Shown: positions 39,909-49,351, numbered from the stretch's first letter. The stretch: DNA of 56,290 nucleotides from Patescibacteria group bacterium UBA6220 (GCA_002421745.1 DISC01000006.1:1-56290); one strand, 5' to 3'. Made by a program: numbers and translations. The notes: generated from the letters alone by a model not told the origin.

Positions 39909-41068
39909 TTGTATAAAGGATTCATTTTTCTAAACTTAGAAATAATTCCAGGAAGATATTTAATAACTCTATCCACATCTTCGATTGTGTTTTCTTTTCC
40001 CAAAGAAAACCTGATTGATCCATGAGCTGTTTCTGGCTTAATTCCCATAGCCAAAAGCGTTCCCGACGGCTCTAAACTTCCTGAGGCACAAGCTGAACCA
40101 GTCGATACTTCTATTCCCTTAAAATCCAATGCCAGCATTATTGATTCCCCTTCTGTTCCCATAAAAGAAAAGTGCGCATGCGATGGTAGAGCATTTAAAA
40201 TATCTGTATTCAAAACAGTATCTGGAATATTTTTAAGAACTTTTTCAATTAAAATTTTTCTGAGTTTGTCTATTTTTTTATTGTTTTTTTCTCTATCTTT
40301 TTCAACCAATTCAACAGCCCTGCCCAATCCAACGATCCCAGGAACATTATAAGTTCCGCTTCTTAGATTTTTTTCTTGATGTCCACCCAATTGCAATGCT
40401 TTCAATGGAGATCCACTTTTTACAAATAAAGCTCCTACACCCTTAGGTCCATAAATTTTATGCCCAGAAAGACTAAGATAATCAACTCCCAATTTTTTAA
40501 CATCACAAGGAAGAGCATTAACAGCTTGTGTTGCATCTGTATGAAAATATATTTTATGATTTATTTTAGAAAGCAGCTTGCCTATTTCCGCAATTGGTTG
40601 AATAGAACCAACTTCATTATTAGCATACATAATCGAAACCAAAATCGTTTCTTTTTTTATTGCCTTCTTTAAACTTTCAATATCAACAACTCCATTTCCC
40701 TTAACCGGAATATATGTAACCTCTATGCCCTGTTTTTTTAAATCAGCATATGGCTCTAGAATAGAATCATGCTCTATGGCAGAAGTAATAATATGTTTTT
40801 TTTTGCCATCAAGAGCTTTAATAATCCCTTTAATAACAATATTATTTGATTCAGTCGAACCAGAAGTAAAAATAATCTCATCAGAAGAACAGTTTAAAAA
40901 ATTCGCTACGCACACTCTTGATTTTTCAACTGCTTTAGCTGCCATCCTACCCAAACTATGAAGAGAAGAAGCGTTTCCAAAATCGTCACTAAAATAAGGC
41001 AACATTTCTTTTAAAACTTTTTTATCCACTGGAGTGGTAGAACTATGATCAAAATAAGTTATCTTCAT
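39902..41068 (-). CDS. nifS: Cysteine desulfurase (NifS/IscS family)
   Basis: 388 residues, PLP enzyme taking sulfur from cysteine for iron-sulfur cluster assembly. DHSSTTPVDKKVL starts it, and SGSTESNN, TDATQAVN and SGHKIYGPKG (the PLP lysine) follow. STGSACASGSLEPSGTL holds the catalytic cysteine loop. It overlaps the nifU gene by 4 bases (ATGA), so both are translated together. This pair would supply the clusters needed by the hydrogenase, the ferredoxin and the Fe-S nuclease in the same window. Confidence 0.97.
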   Translation of the reverse strand: MKITYFDHSSTTPVDKKVLKEMLPYFSDDFGNASSLHSLGRMAAKAVEKSRVCVANFLNCSSDEIIFTSGSTESNNIVIKGIIKALDGKKKHIITSAIEHDSILEPYADLKKQGIEVTYIPVKGNGVVDIESLKKAIKKETILVSIMYANNEVGSIQPIAEIGKLLSKINHKIYFHTDATQAVNALPCDVKKLGVDYLSLSGHKIYGPKGVGALFVKSGSPLKALQLGGHQEKNLRSGTYNVPGIVGLGRAVELVEKDREKNNKKIDKLRKILIEKVLKNIPDTVLNTDILNALPSHAHFSFMGTEGESIMLALDFKGIEVSTGSACASGSLEPSGTLLAMGIKPETAHGSIRFSLGKENTIEDVDRVIKYLPGIISKFRKMNPLYKK

Positions 41069-41436
41069 TTTTGTTTATCTTTATAGTTTTTAATGGCATC
41101 ATGCAGAGCTTCCACGCCAAGCATAGAACAATGAATTTTAGGAGCTGGAAGCCCACCCAAATCTTCCACTATTTTGTCTTTGGTTATCTGCAAAGCTTGT
41201 TCAAGAGTTTTGTTTCTTACAAGATCTGTTAAAACAGAAGATACCGCAATCGCCGCAGCACAACCAAGGGTTTCAAATTTTATATCTTTAATAACTTCTC
41301 CTTCTATTTTTAAATATATCTTCATTACATCTCCACAAACAGGATTACCAACTTCTCCAATTGCATTGGCATCAGCAATAACCCCTTGATTATGGGGCTT
41401 TTTAAAATGTTCCAAAACTTTATCTGAATAAATCAT
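41065..41436 (-). CDS. nifU: NifU/IscU-type iron-sulfur scaffold protein
   Basis: 123 residues, only the IscU-like domain. The three cluster-binding cysteines are in GNPVCGDVMKIYLK, LGCAAAIAVSSVL and KIHCSMLGVEAL; the Asp of GNPxCGD is also present. It receives sulfur from NifS, whose gene overlaps its stop codon. The gene start at 41436 follows an AT-rich leader downstream of the DUF3298 gene. The absence of IscA and ferredoxin genes nearby makes it a minimal ISC system. Confidence 0.95.
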   Translation of the reverse strand: MIYSDKVLEHFKKPHNQGVIADANAIGEVGNPVCGDVMKIYLKIEGEVIKDIKFETLGCAAAIAVSSVLTDLVRNKTLEQALQITKDKIVEDLGGLPAPKIHCSMLGVEALHDAIKNYKDKQK

Positions 41437-41453
41437 AAAATATAAATTAATAA

Positions 41454-42551
41454 CTATTTAAAAATTATTGGCAAAATAAACTGTAAATCATTATTTGAGC
41501 TACCACTTGGATTTTCGTTATAAAAAACCAAATTGCCGGAAGTAACTCCTTGCGGAACAATGAATGTTAACGTTGCACTAAATCTTACAGGTAGCTGCGT
41601 CCAATCTGTAATTGCAGACAAAGAGCTAACTGCCAAAGGGTTTCCTTGAGGATTTAATAATTCAACTCTTCCAACCTGCCCCTCAAAACCTATCCAACCA
41701 TTACCATTAATCTTTCCAGTAATCTTAACTGGTGAAGAAATCTTATCACCACTTTTCAAAGAGTCAAGGCTTATTCCCTCCTCGACAACAACTTGATTAT
41801 CATAAGAAAAAATTTCTGGATTAAGAATATTTCTGATTTGAGAAAAAGGAATTTCAACAATTTGCTCGCCCGCAGCATAAGATGCGACCTGATAAGGAGG
41901 AAAATAAAAAATAATAGAATTATCAGAAACTATAAAATTTTTATAATTTTCCAATTTTTGTCCAGCCCCTTCGTTTAGCCAATTTTCATCAGAAATATTG
42001 GCAATTTTAAATTGAGTAATAGCAATGTTTGAAATTTTTTTTAAATAATCAACATTTTCAACAAATAAATCTTCTAAAGATAATTTTTTATTGTCTACAA
42101 GATCAAAAACAAAAGTAGCGTCAGTAAAATTAGAATGAACTCCTCCTGTATACTCGCTTATCATAAATTTAAAACTCAAAAGTCGATTGCTGTATTTTTG
42201 AGAGAGATATTCAATATTTAAACTATACTTATTATCAATTGTTGATTGATTACTACTTATAAGGTCCTTAAATGACTGCACATTATTTTCCGCAAAAGAT
42301 TGTATTTCTTCATCAATATAATTTATTCCTATTTTGGGATAATTAACTTCAATAATAAAATCAGTAGATTCTCCTTGAATTTGTTTATTTTGAATATCGC
42401 CAACTTTATCGGATATATCGGTATTTTCAATAGGACTGTTTTTGTCTTGTGGTAAATCGGAAAAATCATAAAAATAAATTAAACCAAAAACAACCACCAT
42501 TATTAAGCTTATTATTAAAATGCCCGTTAACTTTTTTCCACTCTTTTTCAT
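41454..42551 (-). CDS. Anchored protein with DUF3298 (RsiV-like) and Gmad2 domains
   Basis: 365 residues. A transmembrane anchor (LTGILIISLIMVVVFGLIYFY, about 9-28) is followed by a DUF4163/DUF3298 pair: EVNYPKIGINYIDEEIQSFAEN then FDLVDNKKLSLEDLF and EQIVEIPFSQIRNIL. The C-terminal ~100 residues match Gmad2 ('KISSPVKITGKINGNGWIGFEGQVGRVELLNPQGNPL'), a bacterial Ig-like domain also found in spore-germination proteins. It is probably a periplasmic or surface sensor or glycan-binding protein; no partner kinase is adjacent. Confidence 0.82.
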   Translation of the reverse strand: MKKSGKKLTGILIISLIMVVVFGLIYFYDFSDLPQDKNSPIENTDISDKVGDIQNKQIQGESTDFIIEVNYPKIGINYIDEEIQSFAENNVQSFKDLISSNQSTIDNKYSLNIEYLSQKYSNRLLSFKFMISEYTGGVHSNFTDATFVFDLVDNKKLSLEDLFVENVDYLKKISNIAITQFKIANISDENWLNEGAGQKLENYKNFIVSDNSIIFYFPPYQVASYAAGEQIVEIPFSQIRNILNPEIFSYDNQVVVEEGISLDSLKSGDKISSPVKITGKINGNGWIGFEGQVGRVELLNPQGNPLAVSSLSAITDWTQLPVRFSATLTFIVPQGVTSGNLVFYNENPSGSSNNDLQFILPIIFK

Positions 42552-42603
42552 TTAAACTTTATTATTATTATAAAGTCATTTTAACACATTTTAAGATATC
42601 AAA

Positions 42604-42626
42604 AAACCCCTTTTAAAAAGGGGTTT
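42604..42626 (-). terminator. Terminator of the 42633 repeat-protein gene
   Basis: AAACCCCTTTT then AAAAAGGGGTTT, 7 bases past the stop; the stem runs symmetrically into T-runs. Confidence 0.75.
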
Positions 42627-42632
42627 AATGTG

Positions 42633-43751
42633 TTAATTTTCGGGATTGATAGTAAAAAAGGTTTTTCCTAAATTATTATAGACAAAACCATAGCTATCAT
42701 TAAAAACAATTAAATTATCAGCATTATCATATGGTCCATAAATCTTGTTGTTTATATTTATTTCCCATTTGTTGTCATTTTGATAAATAAATCCAAACAT
42801 TTTATCAGAAACGGAAACTTTTTTTATTGTATCATATGGTCCATATTCTTTGCCGTTTACATTAACTGTCCATTTTTCTCCCAATTTAAAAGTGGAAAAA
42901 ATATAAGCATTATTATAAAGATCCAACCCACCAACATCATCAAATGGTCCGTATTGATTATTATTAATTTTTATATATCTCTTCCCCTGATCTTCATAAA
43001 CATAACCAAAGCTTTTATCAGATACAGTTAAATAAAAAACATTTTGATCATAGGGCCCGTATTCCTTACCATTAATGTTAACTGTCCATTTGTTGTTATT
43101 TTGATAAGCATAAGCAATTTTTTTGTTGGCCACAGCCAAACTTCCAATGCTATCAAGAGGCCCCACATCTTTGCCGTTTACATTAACTGTCCATTTGTTG
43201 TTATTTTGGTAAATAAAACCAAAGTTATTACTACTAACTCCCAAAGTTTTTTGTTGAACAAAGTCATAAGGCCCATATTCCTTACCATTAATGTTAACTG
43301 TCCATTTGTTGTTATTTTGATAGATAAATCCATATTTTTTATCTGCTACAACTACATCCATTACCGAATCATAAGGCCCGTATTCCTTACCATTAATGTT
43401 AACTGTCCATTTGTTGTTATTTTGATAAGCATAAGAAAAACCTTTATCCGAAACAGATAACAAAACAACCATACCATTATATGGTCCATAAGTTTTATTA
43501 TTAATTTCTACTTGCCAAATTCCTTGATCTTGATAAGCCCATCCATAACTCTTGTTGGAGAGCGCTGATTGCAATCCTGATATAGCTTCAAAGGTCTGGC
43601 TTTTCAAGGGTATACTCGTATTTATAAATTTAAAAAAAATAAAAATAACAATTGAAATCATTAACACCAACAAAACAACCAATGCGGGAATAATCGGAAA
43701 TTCTTTTTTTTGCTTTTTTTTGTTTATAAAAGGATTTTCGTGATCTTCCAT
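42633..43751 (-). CDS. Anchored repeat protein with about eight WG-like 40-residue repeats
   Basis: 372 residues. The N-terminus (KKKQKKEFPIIPALVVLLVLM, I to F) has one membrane anchor. From residue ~60 on, repeats of about 40 residues centre on 'YGPYDxVxxVxVxDKxFGFIYQNNNKWTVNINGK', with a Trp, a Tyr and a Gly at fixed spacing. The DNA of adjacent repeats is nearly identical (see 43030-43430), so repeats were recently copied or homogenised. The repeat resembles WG/beta-propeller blades and would form a beta-propeller-like surface protein. The function is unknown, and it may be variable between strains. Confidence 0.85.
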   Translation of the reverse strand: MEDHENPFINKKKQKKEFPIIPALVVLLVLMISIVIFIFFKFINTSIPLKSQTFEAISGLQSALSNKSYGWAYQDQGIWQVEINNKTYGPYNGMVVLLSVSDKGFSYAYQNNNKWTVNINGKEYGPYDSVMDVVVADKKYGFIYQNNNKWTVNINGKEYGPYDFVQQKTLGVSSNNFGFIYQNNNKWTVNVNGKDVGPLDSIGSLAVANKKIAYAYQNNNKWTVNINGKEYGPYDQNVFYLTVSDKSFGYVYEDQGKRYIKINNNQYGPFDDVGGLDLYNNAYIFSTFKLGEKWTVNVNGKEYGPYDTIKKVSVSDKMFGFIYQNDNKWEININNKIYGPYDNADNLIVFNDSYGFVYNNLGKTFFTINPEN

Positions 43752-43817
43752 TTTTTTAAAATTTAATTATTTATTTCGTAACCAAATTATAAAATATTTA
43801 AGTTTAAAAGTCAATAA

Positions 43818-45662
43818 TTATTCTATTTCTCCATTATCGCTATATTTAACGATAAAAGCATCACTCTCTCCATTGCTTCTTAAATCCAACGAATCAGTGG
43901 AATGGAAATTAATCTCATTGTAAAAAATACCAGTAATAATCGGATAATTATTTTCTTCATCAATCGCTATACCTTCGCTTGTTTGTAATTGCTCACTCAA
44001 AGTTACCTCTCCTCCCAAGTCTCTAGCCCAAAGATAGCTTCCATCAGAAGAATATTTTGCCAAAAAAGCATCGCTTGCATCTCCTTCGCTAATAGACACC
44101 AAAGCTTTTGGTTCTTTAGCTGTGTTAAAATCACAAATAGTCTTAAACAAACCAGCAATATAAATATTTCCGCTTTTATCCAATTTTATTTTGGAAGCTT
44201 TAGCAAATTTACTACCAAAAGATTTGGCGAATTGAGCGTTTCCATCTTTATCATATTTCGCAAAAAGAATATTACTTAAACCTAAACTGCTTAGAGTTTT
44301 ACCTGCCATTGCAATTGATCCGGAAAAATTACCAACCACATAAACATTATCCGCATCATCAATTTCTAAACCCGAAGCAGCTGGTTCTTCATCGTTAACT
44401 CCACCCCAGTTTTTACTCCAAATATAATTAAAATCTTTATCATACTTAACCAAAAAAGAATCCCTTCCTCCATTTGAAAAAATAAGTGTTTTTTTATTTT
44501 TATTATTTTTTGAATCTAAATTAATCTGACCAATAAAAGATCCTACCAAATAAACATTTTCATCAAAACCAACTCTCACGCCCATAACCTCATCTCTAGA
44601 TGAACCACCAAAAGACATCCCTTTTAAATAATTTCCATCTTTATCATATTTCGCAACAAAAATATCCCTAGAACTTAGATTGCTCGTAAAATTATTTTCT
44701 GGAGTATCAAGACTAGGCTCATCTAAATTTACGGTTCCATTAAAAACTCCTGTAAAATAAACATTGCCATCTTTATCTATGGTAATATCCCTACCCTCAG
44801 CAAACCTAGCATCATTATCGGTAAAGGGAATTTTTACAGGATTACCAATTTTTTTAGCCCACAAAAAATTTCCATCTTTATCATATTTCACAATAAAAGC
44901 ATTTCTGCCACTTATAGCATCTAAATTATTTTCTTCAGATGCTTTGGGATTAAAGTCTGCCAAGCCACCAAAATATCCAGCAAGATAAACATTACTATCT
45001 TTATCTATTTCTATTGCCAGCGGCATATCTTTGCCCACTGACCCAATAGAAAATCCCCAAAGTAATTTTTTATCATTTGTATATTTAGCTAAATAGATAT
45101 CAATAGCCGAAGATATTTCTGAATTACCAATAGAATTTAATTTTAATAATCCACCGTTCGAATCAAGATTAATTGTACCCTGAAAATATCCAGCTGTATA
45201 AATATTATTATCTTTATCTACATCAACAACTTTTCCGCCGTCATATTTTTCAGAGCCCAAACTAAAAGATACATTTTTTGCAGTCCCCGATGATTGTTCC
45301 AAAGCAGAATCAGTCTTAATATTTTCTCCATCGTAATTAAATACAGCAACAGTATTAGCTTGTAAAAGATTAATGTTTTTTAATTTCAATAAATTATTTC
45401 CGACAAAAAATGAGAAAATTACCAACAAAAACATTGATAAAGAAATATATTTTTTACTTGATTTAATCCCCCAGCCAATATAAGCAGAGATTATTGCCAG
45501 AGCCATAAAAATAATAAAAGAAATAGTCCATATTCTTAAATTAAATATATTATCCGGCAAACCATTAGGAAGATAGCCAGCCATTAAAATAACCAAAATA
45601 TGCGATAATGCTCCGGCAATAAAAAATCCTGATAAAAATTTTGCAATCTCTCTTTTTTCCAT
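43818..45662 (-). CDS. SBBP-repeat beta-propeller surface protein
   Basis: 614 residues from the ATG at 45662; an in-frame codon at 45713 would run into the divergent gene. Three N-terminal transmembrane helices (FFIAGALSHILVILMAG, IISFIIFMALAII, YISLSMFLLVIFSFF) are followed by at least nine repeats of the SBBP type. They are typified by 'DxDNNIYTAGYFQGTINLDSNGG', 'xxDxxLxKYDKDGNFLWAKKIG' with 'ITIDKDGNVYFTGVFNGTVNLD'. SBBP repeats form seven-bladed or larger beta-propellers. It is most likely an exported or surface protein. The neighbouring repeat-protein gene on the same strand has a different repeat. Confidence 0.88.
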   Translation of the reverse strand: MEKREIAKFLSGFFIAGALSHILVILMAGYLPNGLPDNIFNLRIWTISFIIFMALAIISAYIGWGIKSSKKYISLSMFLLVIFSFFVGNNLLKLKNINLLQANTVAVFNYDGENIKTDSALEQSSGTAKNVSFSLGSEKYDGGKVVDVDKDNNIYTAGYFQGTINLDSNGGLLKLNSIGNSEISSAIDIYLAKYTNDKKLLWGFSIGSVGKDMPLAIEIDKDSNVYLAGYFGGLADFNPKASEENNLDAISGRNAFIVKYDKDGNFLWAKKIGNPVKIPFTDNDARFAEGRDITIDKDGNVYFTGVFNGTVNLDEPSLDTPENNFTSNLSSRDIFVAKYDKDGNYLKGMSFGGSSRDEVMGVRVGFDENVYLVGSFIGQINLDSKNNKNKKTLIFSNGGRDSFLVKYDKDFNYIWSKNWGGVNDEEPAASGLEIDDADNVYVVGNFSGSIAMAGKTLSSLGLSNILFAKYDKDGNAQFAKSFGSKFAKASKIKLDKSGNIYIAGLFKTICDFNTAKEPKALVSISEGDASDAFLAKYSSDGSYLWARDLGGEVTLSEQLQTSEGIAIDEENNYPIITGIFYNEINFHSTDSLDLRSNGESDAFIVKYSDNGEIE

Positions 45663-45788
45663 AATTATTACTTCTTTTAATTCATTATAAAGCCTTTGAT
45701 GATAATGAGTCAAATTAAAAAATCGCCTCTTGTTTTTAAAAAATATTTAAGGTATCTTAAAAACATATTAATTTATATTATATTTCTT

Positions 45789-46325
45789 ATGTTCAATAAA
45801 AAAAATCTTGTCATAGTTTCTCTAGTTTCATCAATCAATATATTATGGGTTTCAATCACCCAAGCAATTTGTCCTGTCTGTGTTTTAGGAGTAACTAGTG
45901 GATTAGGATTGGCTCGCTGGTTAAAAATAGATGATACTATTACTGGGCTTTGGATTGGTGGAGTTACTGTAGCAGTATTATTATGGACTATTGATTGGTT
46001 TAAAAAAAAGAATATTCATTTTACGGGTATTGAATTGCTAACTACTGTTATTTTCTATGTTTTAATTTTCTGGCCGCTTCGCTCCCTTGAAACCATTGGA
46101 AATCAATACCACACCATTTGGGGAATAGATAAATTAATTCTTACTATTTCACTTGGTAGTATTATTTTCTTTGTTTTTGAAAAATGGTATCGATCTATGC
46201 GAGCCAAAAGAGGTAAATCTTTATTCCGCTACCAAAAAGTAGTTTGGCCCCTAATCCCCTTAACCCTTCTGTCTATATTTTTCTATTTTGTTACCAAATA
46301 TAATCTATTATGTTGTTATCAATAA
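45789..46325 (+). CDS. Polytopic membrane protein with conserved CPVC loop
   Basis: 178 residues from the ATG at 45789 (an upstream in-frame ATG at 45696 would add 31 residues and eliminate the space for a divergent promoter). Five hydrophobic helices. After the first, 'ITQAICPVCVLGVTSGLGLARWLKIDDTITGLWIGG' holds a CPVC motif that could be redox-active or bind a metal. The same motif recurs in many Patescibacteria membrane proteins, as I recall. No partner is obvious. It is divergent from the SBBP gene and followed by a strong terminator. Confidence 0.78.
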   Translation: MFNKKNLVIVSLVSSINILWVSITQAICPVCVLGVTSGLGLARWLKIDDTITGLWIGGVTVAVLLWTIDWFKKKNIHFTGIELLTTVIFYVLIFWPLRSLETIGNQYHTIWGIDKLILTISLGSIIFFVFEKWYRSMRAKRGKSLFRYQKVVWPLIPLTLLSIFFYFVTKYNLLCCYQ

Positions 46326-46327
46326 TT

Positions 46328-46356
46328 TTAAAAAACCCGCTTATAGCGGGTTTTTT
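46328..46356. terminator. Bidirectional terminator between convergent genes
   Basis: AAAAACCCGCT-TA-TAGCGGGTTTTT with T/A runs on both sides, between the CPVC gene (plus) and the activase gene (minus). Confidence 0.9.
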
Positions 46357-46373
46357 ATTTATTAATTAAATTT

Positions 46374-47348
46374 TTATTGTTTATATTTTGCCAAAGCTTT
46401 TTCACGTCCAATTTCACAACGATTACCCCAAGCATCTAAAATTTTATTCCCCTGAAGCACGCAAACTATCTCGCAATTATTTGGACATCCTCCACATTCA
46501 AATCCAGAAGTTCTAAAATTAAGATCTTTTATTTCAAAATCAAAATCAATTTCTTTATCAGATTGTTTGGCTAAAATCGCTACACCAATTGCTCCCATTA
46601 AATGACCATATTCATCAACTATCACCTCACTGTTAGTAATTTTTTCAAAAGATTTTAATACTCCAATATTTTTTGAAACTCCTCCTTGAAAAACAATTGG
46701 CATCTCTATGTTTTTTCCTTTACCAACGTTATTAAGGTAATTATTAACAATCGAATCACAAAGACCAGCAATAATATCTTCTCTTGTGTGTCCCATTTGA
46801 ATCTTATGTACCAAATCAGATTCAGCAAAAACCGTACATCGTCCGGCAATCTTAGAAGGTTTTTTTGATCTCAAGGCATAATCGCCAAATTCTTCAACTG
46901 GTATAGCTAATCTTTTAGCTTGAGAAGACAAAAATGAACCTGTGCCAGCAACACAAAGCGTATTCATAGCATAATCAACCACGATTCCATTATCAATAAT
47001 AATAATTTTACTGTCTTGCCCTCCAATTTCAAAAATAGTCCTCACATCTGGATGAAATTTTAAAGTCCCGATAGCATGAGCTGTTATTTCATTTTTAATC
47101 ACAGTTGCATTAAAAATTGTTCCGATTAATTCTCGAGCCGAACCAGTGGTTCCCACTCCAACTATTTTTACTTCTTTCCCAAGAGATTCTTTTAATTCCT
47201 CTATTACTTTTTTAACCGCATTAATCGGATCCCCCTCGGTCCACAAATAAGATTGAGCTATAATATTGTCATCTTTATCTATAATCACCCCCTTAGTAGA
47301 AATAGAGCCAATATCCAAACCTAAATAAAATTTATTATCTTTGTTCAT
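46374..47348 (-). CDS. BadF/BadG/HgdC-type ATP-dependent activator (ASKHA fold)
   Basis: 324 residues. The phosphate-1 loop FYLGLDIGSISTKGVIID at 7-24, VGVGTTGSARELI and FEIGGQDSKIIIIDNGI (phosphate-2), and CVAGTGSFLSSQAKRLAI and GRCTVFAESD. The C-terminus carries an additional Cys set, ECGGCPNNCEIVCVL. Such homodimeric ATPases bridge one [4Fe-4S] and drive an ATP-powered one-electron reduction of 2-hydroxyacyl-CoA dehydratases or double-cubane proteins. The conventional cluster ligand is in the CVAGTG segment; the extra Cys set is unusual. It overlaps the next gene upstream by 14 bases. Confidence 0.88.
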   Translation of the reverse strand: MNKDNKFYLGLDIGSISTKGVIIDKDDNIIAQSYLWTEGDPINAVKKVIEELKESLGKEVKIVGVGTTGSARELIGTIFNATVIKNEITAHAIGTLKFHPDVRTIFEIGGQDSKIIIIDNGIVVDYAMNTLCVAGTGSFLSSQAKRLAIPVEEFGDYALRSKKPSKIAGRCTVFAESDLVHKIQMGHTREDIIAGLCDSIVNNYLNNVGKGKNIEMPIVFQGGVSKNIGVLKSFEKITNSEVIVDEYGHLMGAIGVAILAKQSDKEIDFDFEIKDLNFRTSGFECGGCPNNCEIVCVLQGNKILDAWGNRCEIGREKALAKYKQ

Positions 47349-48426
47349 TTTTTTGTTTTTTCATTATTAATAAATCATAAAAAGCTTCCAATCTTGTCTT
47401 GACTCCGGTCTCCGAAGTCTGAGAATCAAAACTGAAATAAATTATTGGAAATTTATAATCATTAGAAATTCTGTGCAAAGCTGACATTGCATTTACTTCG
47501 GGCATACATCCAAATGGTTTTATGTGAATCGCTCCATCAAAACCAGCCTTAGCCGAATGATGCGCCAATCCAACTGTTTCTGTGCCATGAGCGCCAGTAT
47601 CATTTCTTAAATAGGGCCTAGCTTTTTCTAAAAACTCTTTCATTACTCTTTTATTAAAAAATAAATCGTGAATAGTTGTAGACAAACTACTATGACGATG
47701 AACCTCTACGCCCTTTGCGCCCAATTGCTTCTCAATATTAAAATTGGAAAAAGGCTCCATTACCACATAAACTTCGCCCAAAATCACTACTCGAATAGGA
47801 TTTTTCGGTTTATTTAATTTTATATTTTTTAATAATTTCAAATATCGCGCCTGTGTTCTTCTTATAGATAATATTTTTTTATCTTTTTCTAAATCCTTTA
47901 AAAATAATTTAAAAGTTTTTTCAAATTCTCCTTTTTCAATTTCAAAACCAATATTAAGACGAACATAATCGTCTAGCTTATCTATTGCCCTTATTTTAAA
48001 ATAAGCCAATCCGAGAGAATAAAGAATTTTTACAATTGAAACTTTGGGATTTATTTTTTGAAGAGCTCGAGCTAAGGTTAAAAAATTATAATCATTAGGA
48101 AATTTAAAAAATTCAAACTCATAGCCTAATTTTTTGAGTATTTCTTCTTGCACCTCTCCATAATAACCAAATCGACATCCTCCGCCAGCTTGAATAACAA
48201 AATTAGCTCCTTTATCCAAAGCCTCAATATAGTTACCTAAATTATATTTAAATGGAATGCAAGCTGATTCTGGACCATATCTTGTTCCTAATTCAACCGT
48301 CTTTTTAGTAATTGGTGGCGGCGATATAATTTCTGCCAACGGCTCAACAATTTCCTTAAAGGCAATAAAATAATTGCCCATATGCGGAAAACAAACTTTT
48401 TTTGTTTTATTATTTTCTTTTTCCAT
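47335..48426 (-). CDS. Acyl-CoA dehydratase activase-related protein, HgdB/DUF2229-type subunit
   Basis: 363 residues. 'CFPHMGNYFIAF', 'TRYGPESACIPFKYNLGNYIEALDKGANFVIQAGGGCRFGYYGEVQEEIL' and 'AIHIKPFGCMPEVNAM' place three cysteine-containing loops (CIPFK, GGGCRFGY, FGCMPE) that are conserved in the family of large activase-associated proteins and 2-hydroxyacyl-CoA dehydratase subunits. It probably binds a [4Fe-4S] or double-cubane cluster that the HgdC-like ATPase reduces. It overlaps both neighbours (14 and 17 bases), so the three form one operon. Confidence 0.85.
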   Translation of the reverse strand: MEKENNKTKKVCFPHMGNYFIAFKEIVEPLAEIISPPPITKKTVELGTRYGPESACIPFKYNLGNYIEALDKGANFVIQAGGGCRFGYYGEVQEEILKKLGYEFEFFKFPNDYNFLTLARALQKINPKVSIVKILYSLGLAYFKIRAIDKLDDYVRLNIGFEIEKGEFEKTFKLFLKDLEKDKKILSIRRTQARYLKLLKNIKLNKPKNPIRVVILGEVYVVMEPFSNFNIEKQLGAKGVEVHRHSSLSTTIHDLFFNKRVMKEFLEKARPYLRNDTGAHGTETVGLAHHSAKAGFDGAIHIKPFGCMPEVNAMSALHRISNDYKFPIIYFSFDSQTSETGVKTRLEAFYDLLIMKKQKNEQR

Positions 48427-49351
48427 CTTGTATTTTTTTAATTTTTAAAATATCTGCAAAACTTTCCAATCTTGTTTTTAATCCCGCGTCACCCTCAAGC
48501 TCGTCCAAAGTTATAACCGTAATCGGTACATTTTTTATTTTATGTTGACACAAATTAACCACCAATGCATCCGGACCGCAAGGAAAAACCATTAAAAAAA
48601 CTATCCCGTCTATTTTATCTTTGTAATATTCTATAGCGCCCAATAATTCTTTATTATAGGTCCAATATAAATCTCTGGAAATATTTTTTGATAATTCCAT
48701 AGCTTCTTTCTTGGGAACAATATCCGCATAAATCAGACTTAGTTCTTGTTTTTTTAAAAACTCAACAATCGGCTTACCCAAAAGAGCATCATAAGTAGTA
48801 TAAGGATGCGACAAAATAAGAACAGTCGGCTTTTCGTTATCTGCTTCTTTAATTTGCGTAAATTGTTTTTGTATTTTTACTTCTTCTGTCTCTCTTTCCA
48901 ATTTCTTGGCAGCCCTATAGGCTAAAATAATTTTAAAAGGATTTTTTTCGAATTTAGAAAAAGCCTTTAAAATTCCGAATATTTCCCATTGTTTTTCAAT
49001 GATATCTATCGTATATTCAATGGTTTTTATTTCTTTTTTAAAAGTATTCCTGGCAATATCTCCTAAAGCCATAAACTTTGTACAAAGTGCTTCCTTTTTT
49101 TCCAAAGATACAATTCTTGGAATAAAAACATAATCCACCCTAGAAAGAAGCCAATCAATGTGGCCTAAATATATCTTTAAAGATAAACAACTTTCATCAA
49201 TAGCTAATGAAACTCCTTTTTTTAGAATCTCTTTGTTTGTTTCTGGGCTAACTATTACTTCAAAACCTAGCCTATTTAAAAAATCCTCCCAAAAAATATG
49301 ATATTTATGATAAAGCAGGGCTCTAGGTAGTCCGATTTTTATTTTTTCCAT
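48410..49351 (-). CDS. Acyl-CoA dehydratase activase-related (DUF2229-like) subunit
   Basis: 313 residues from the ATG at 49351 (an upstream frame to 49429 adds a 26-residue tail that the family lacks). 'KIGLPRALLYHKYHIFWEDFLNRLGFEVIVSPETNKEIL' is the DUF2229 start. 'IDESCLSLKIYLGHI', 'EALCTKFMALGDI' and 'VFPCGPDALVVN' supply Cys residues. In other genomes DUF2229 and HgdB-like regions belong to one large activase polypeptide; here they are split into separate genes that overlap by 17 and 14 bases. It is the first gene of the operon. Confidence 0.83.
   Translation of the reverse strand: MEKIKIGLPRALLYHKYHIFWEDFLNRLGFEVIVSPETNKEILKKGVSLAIDESCLSLKIYLGHIDWLLSRVDYVFIPRIVSLEKKEALCTKFMALGDIARNTFKKEIKTIEYTIDIIEKQWEIFGILKAFSKFEKNPFKIILAYRAAKKLERETEEVKIQKQFTQIKEADNEKPTVLILSHPYTTYDALLGKPIVEFLKKQELSLIYADIVPKKEAMELSKNISRDLYWTYNKELLGAIEYYKDKIDGIVFLMVFPCGPDALVVNLCQHKIKNVPITVITLDELEGDAGLKTRLESFADILKIKKIQDGKRK

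Noticed and set aside
43044..43460. 138-codon plus-strand repeat frame
   Set aside because: Its periodic sequence (PIFLTINVNCPFVVIL) is the antisense of the repeat protein's own repeats, not a gene.
42780..43460. Repeated DNA mistaken for a CRISPR array
   Set aside because: The repeats are about 120 bases apart or more, in frame with and translated as protein repeats; there are no short spacers or cas genes.
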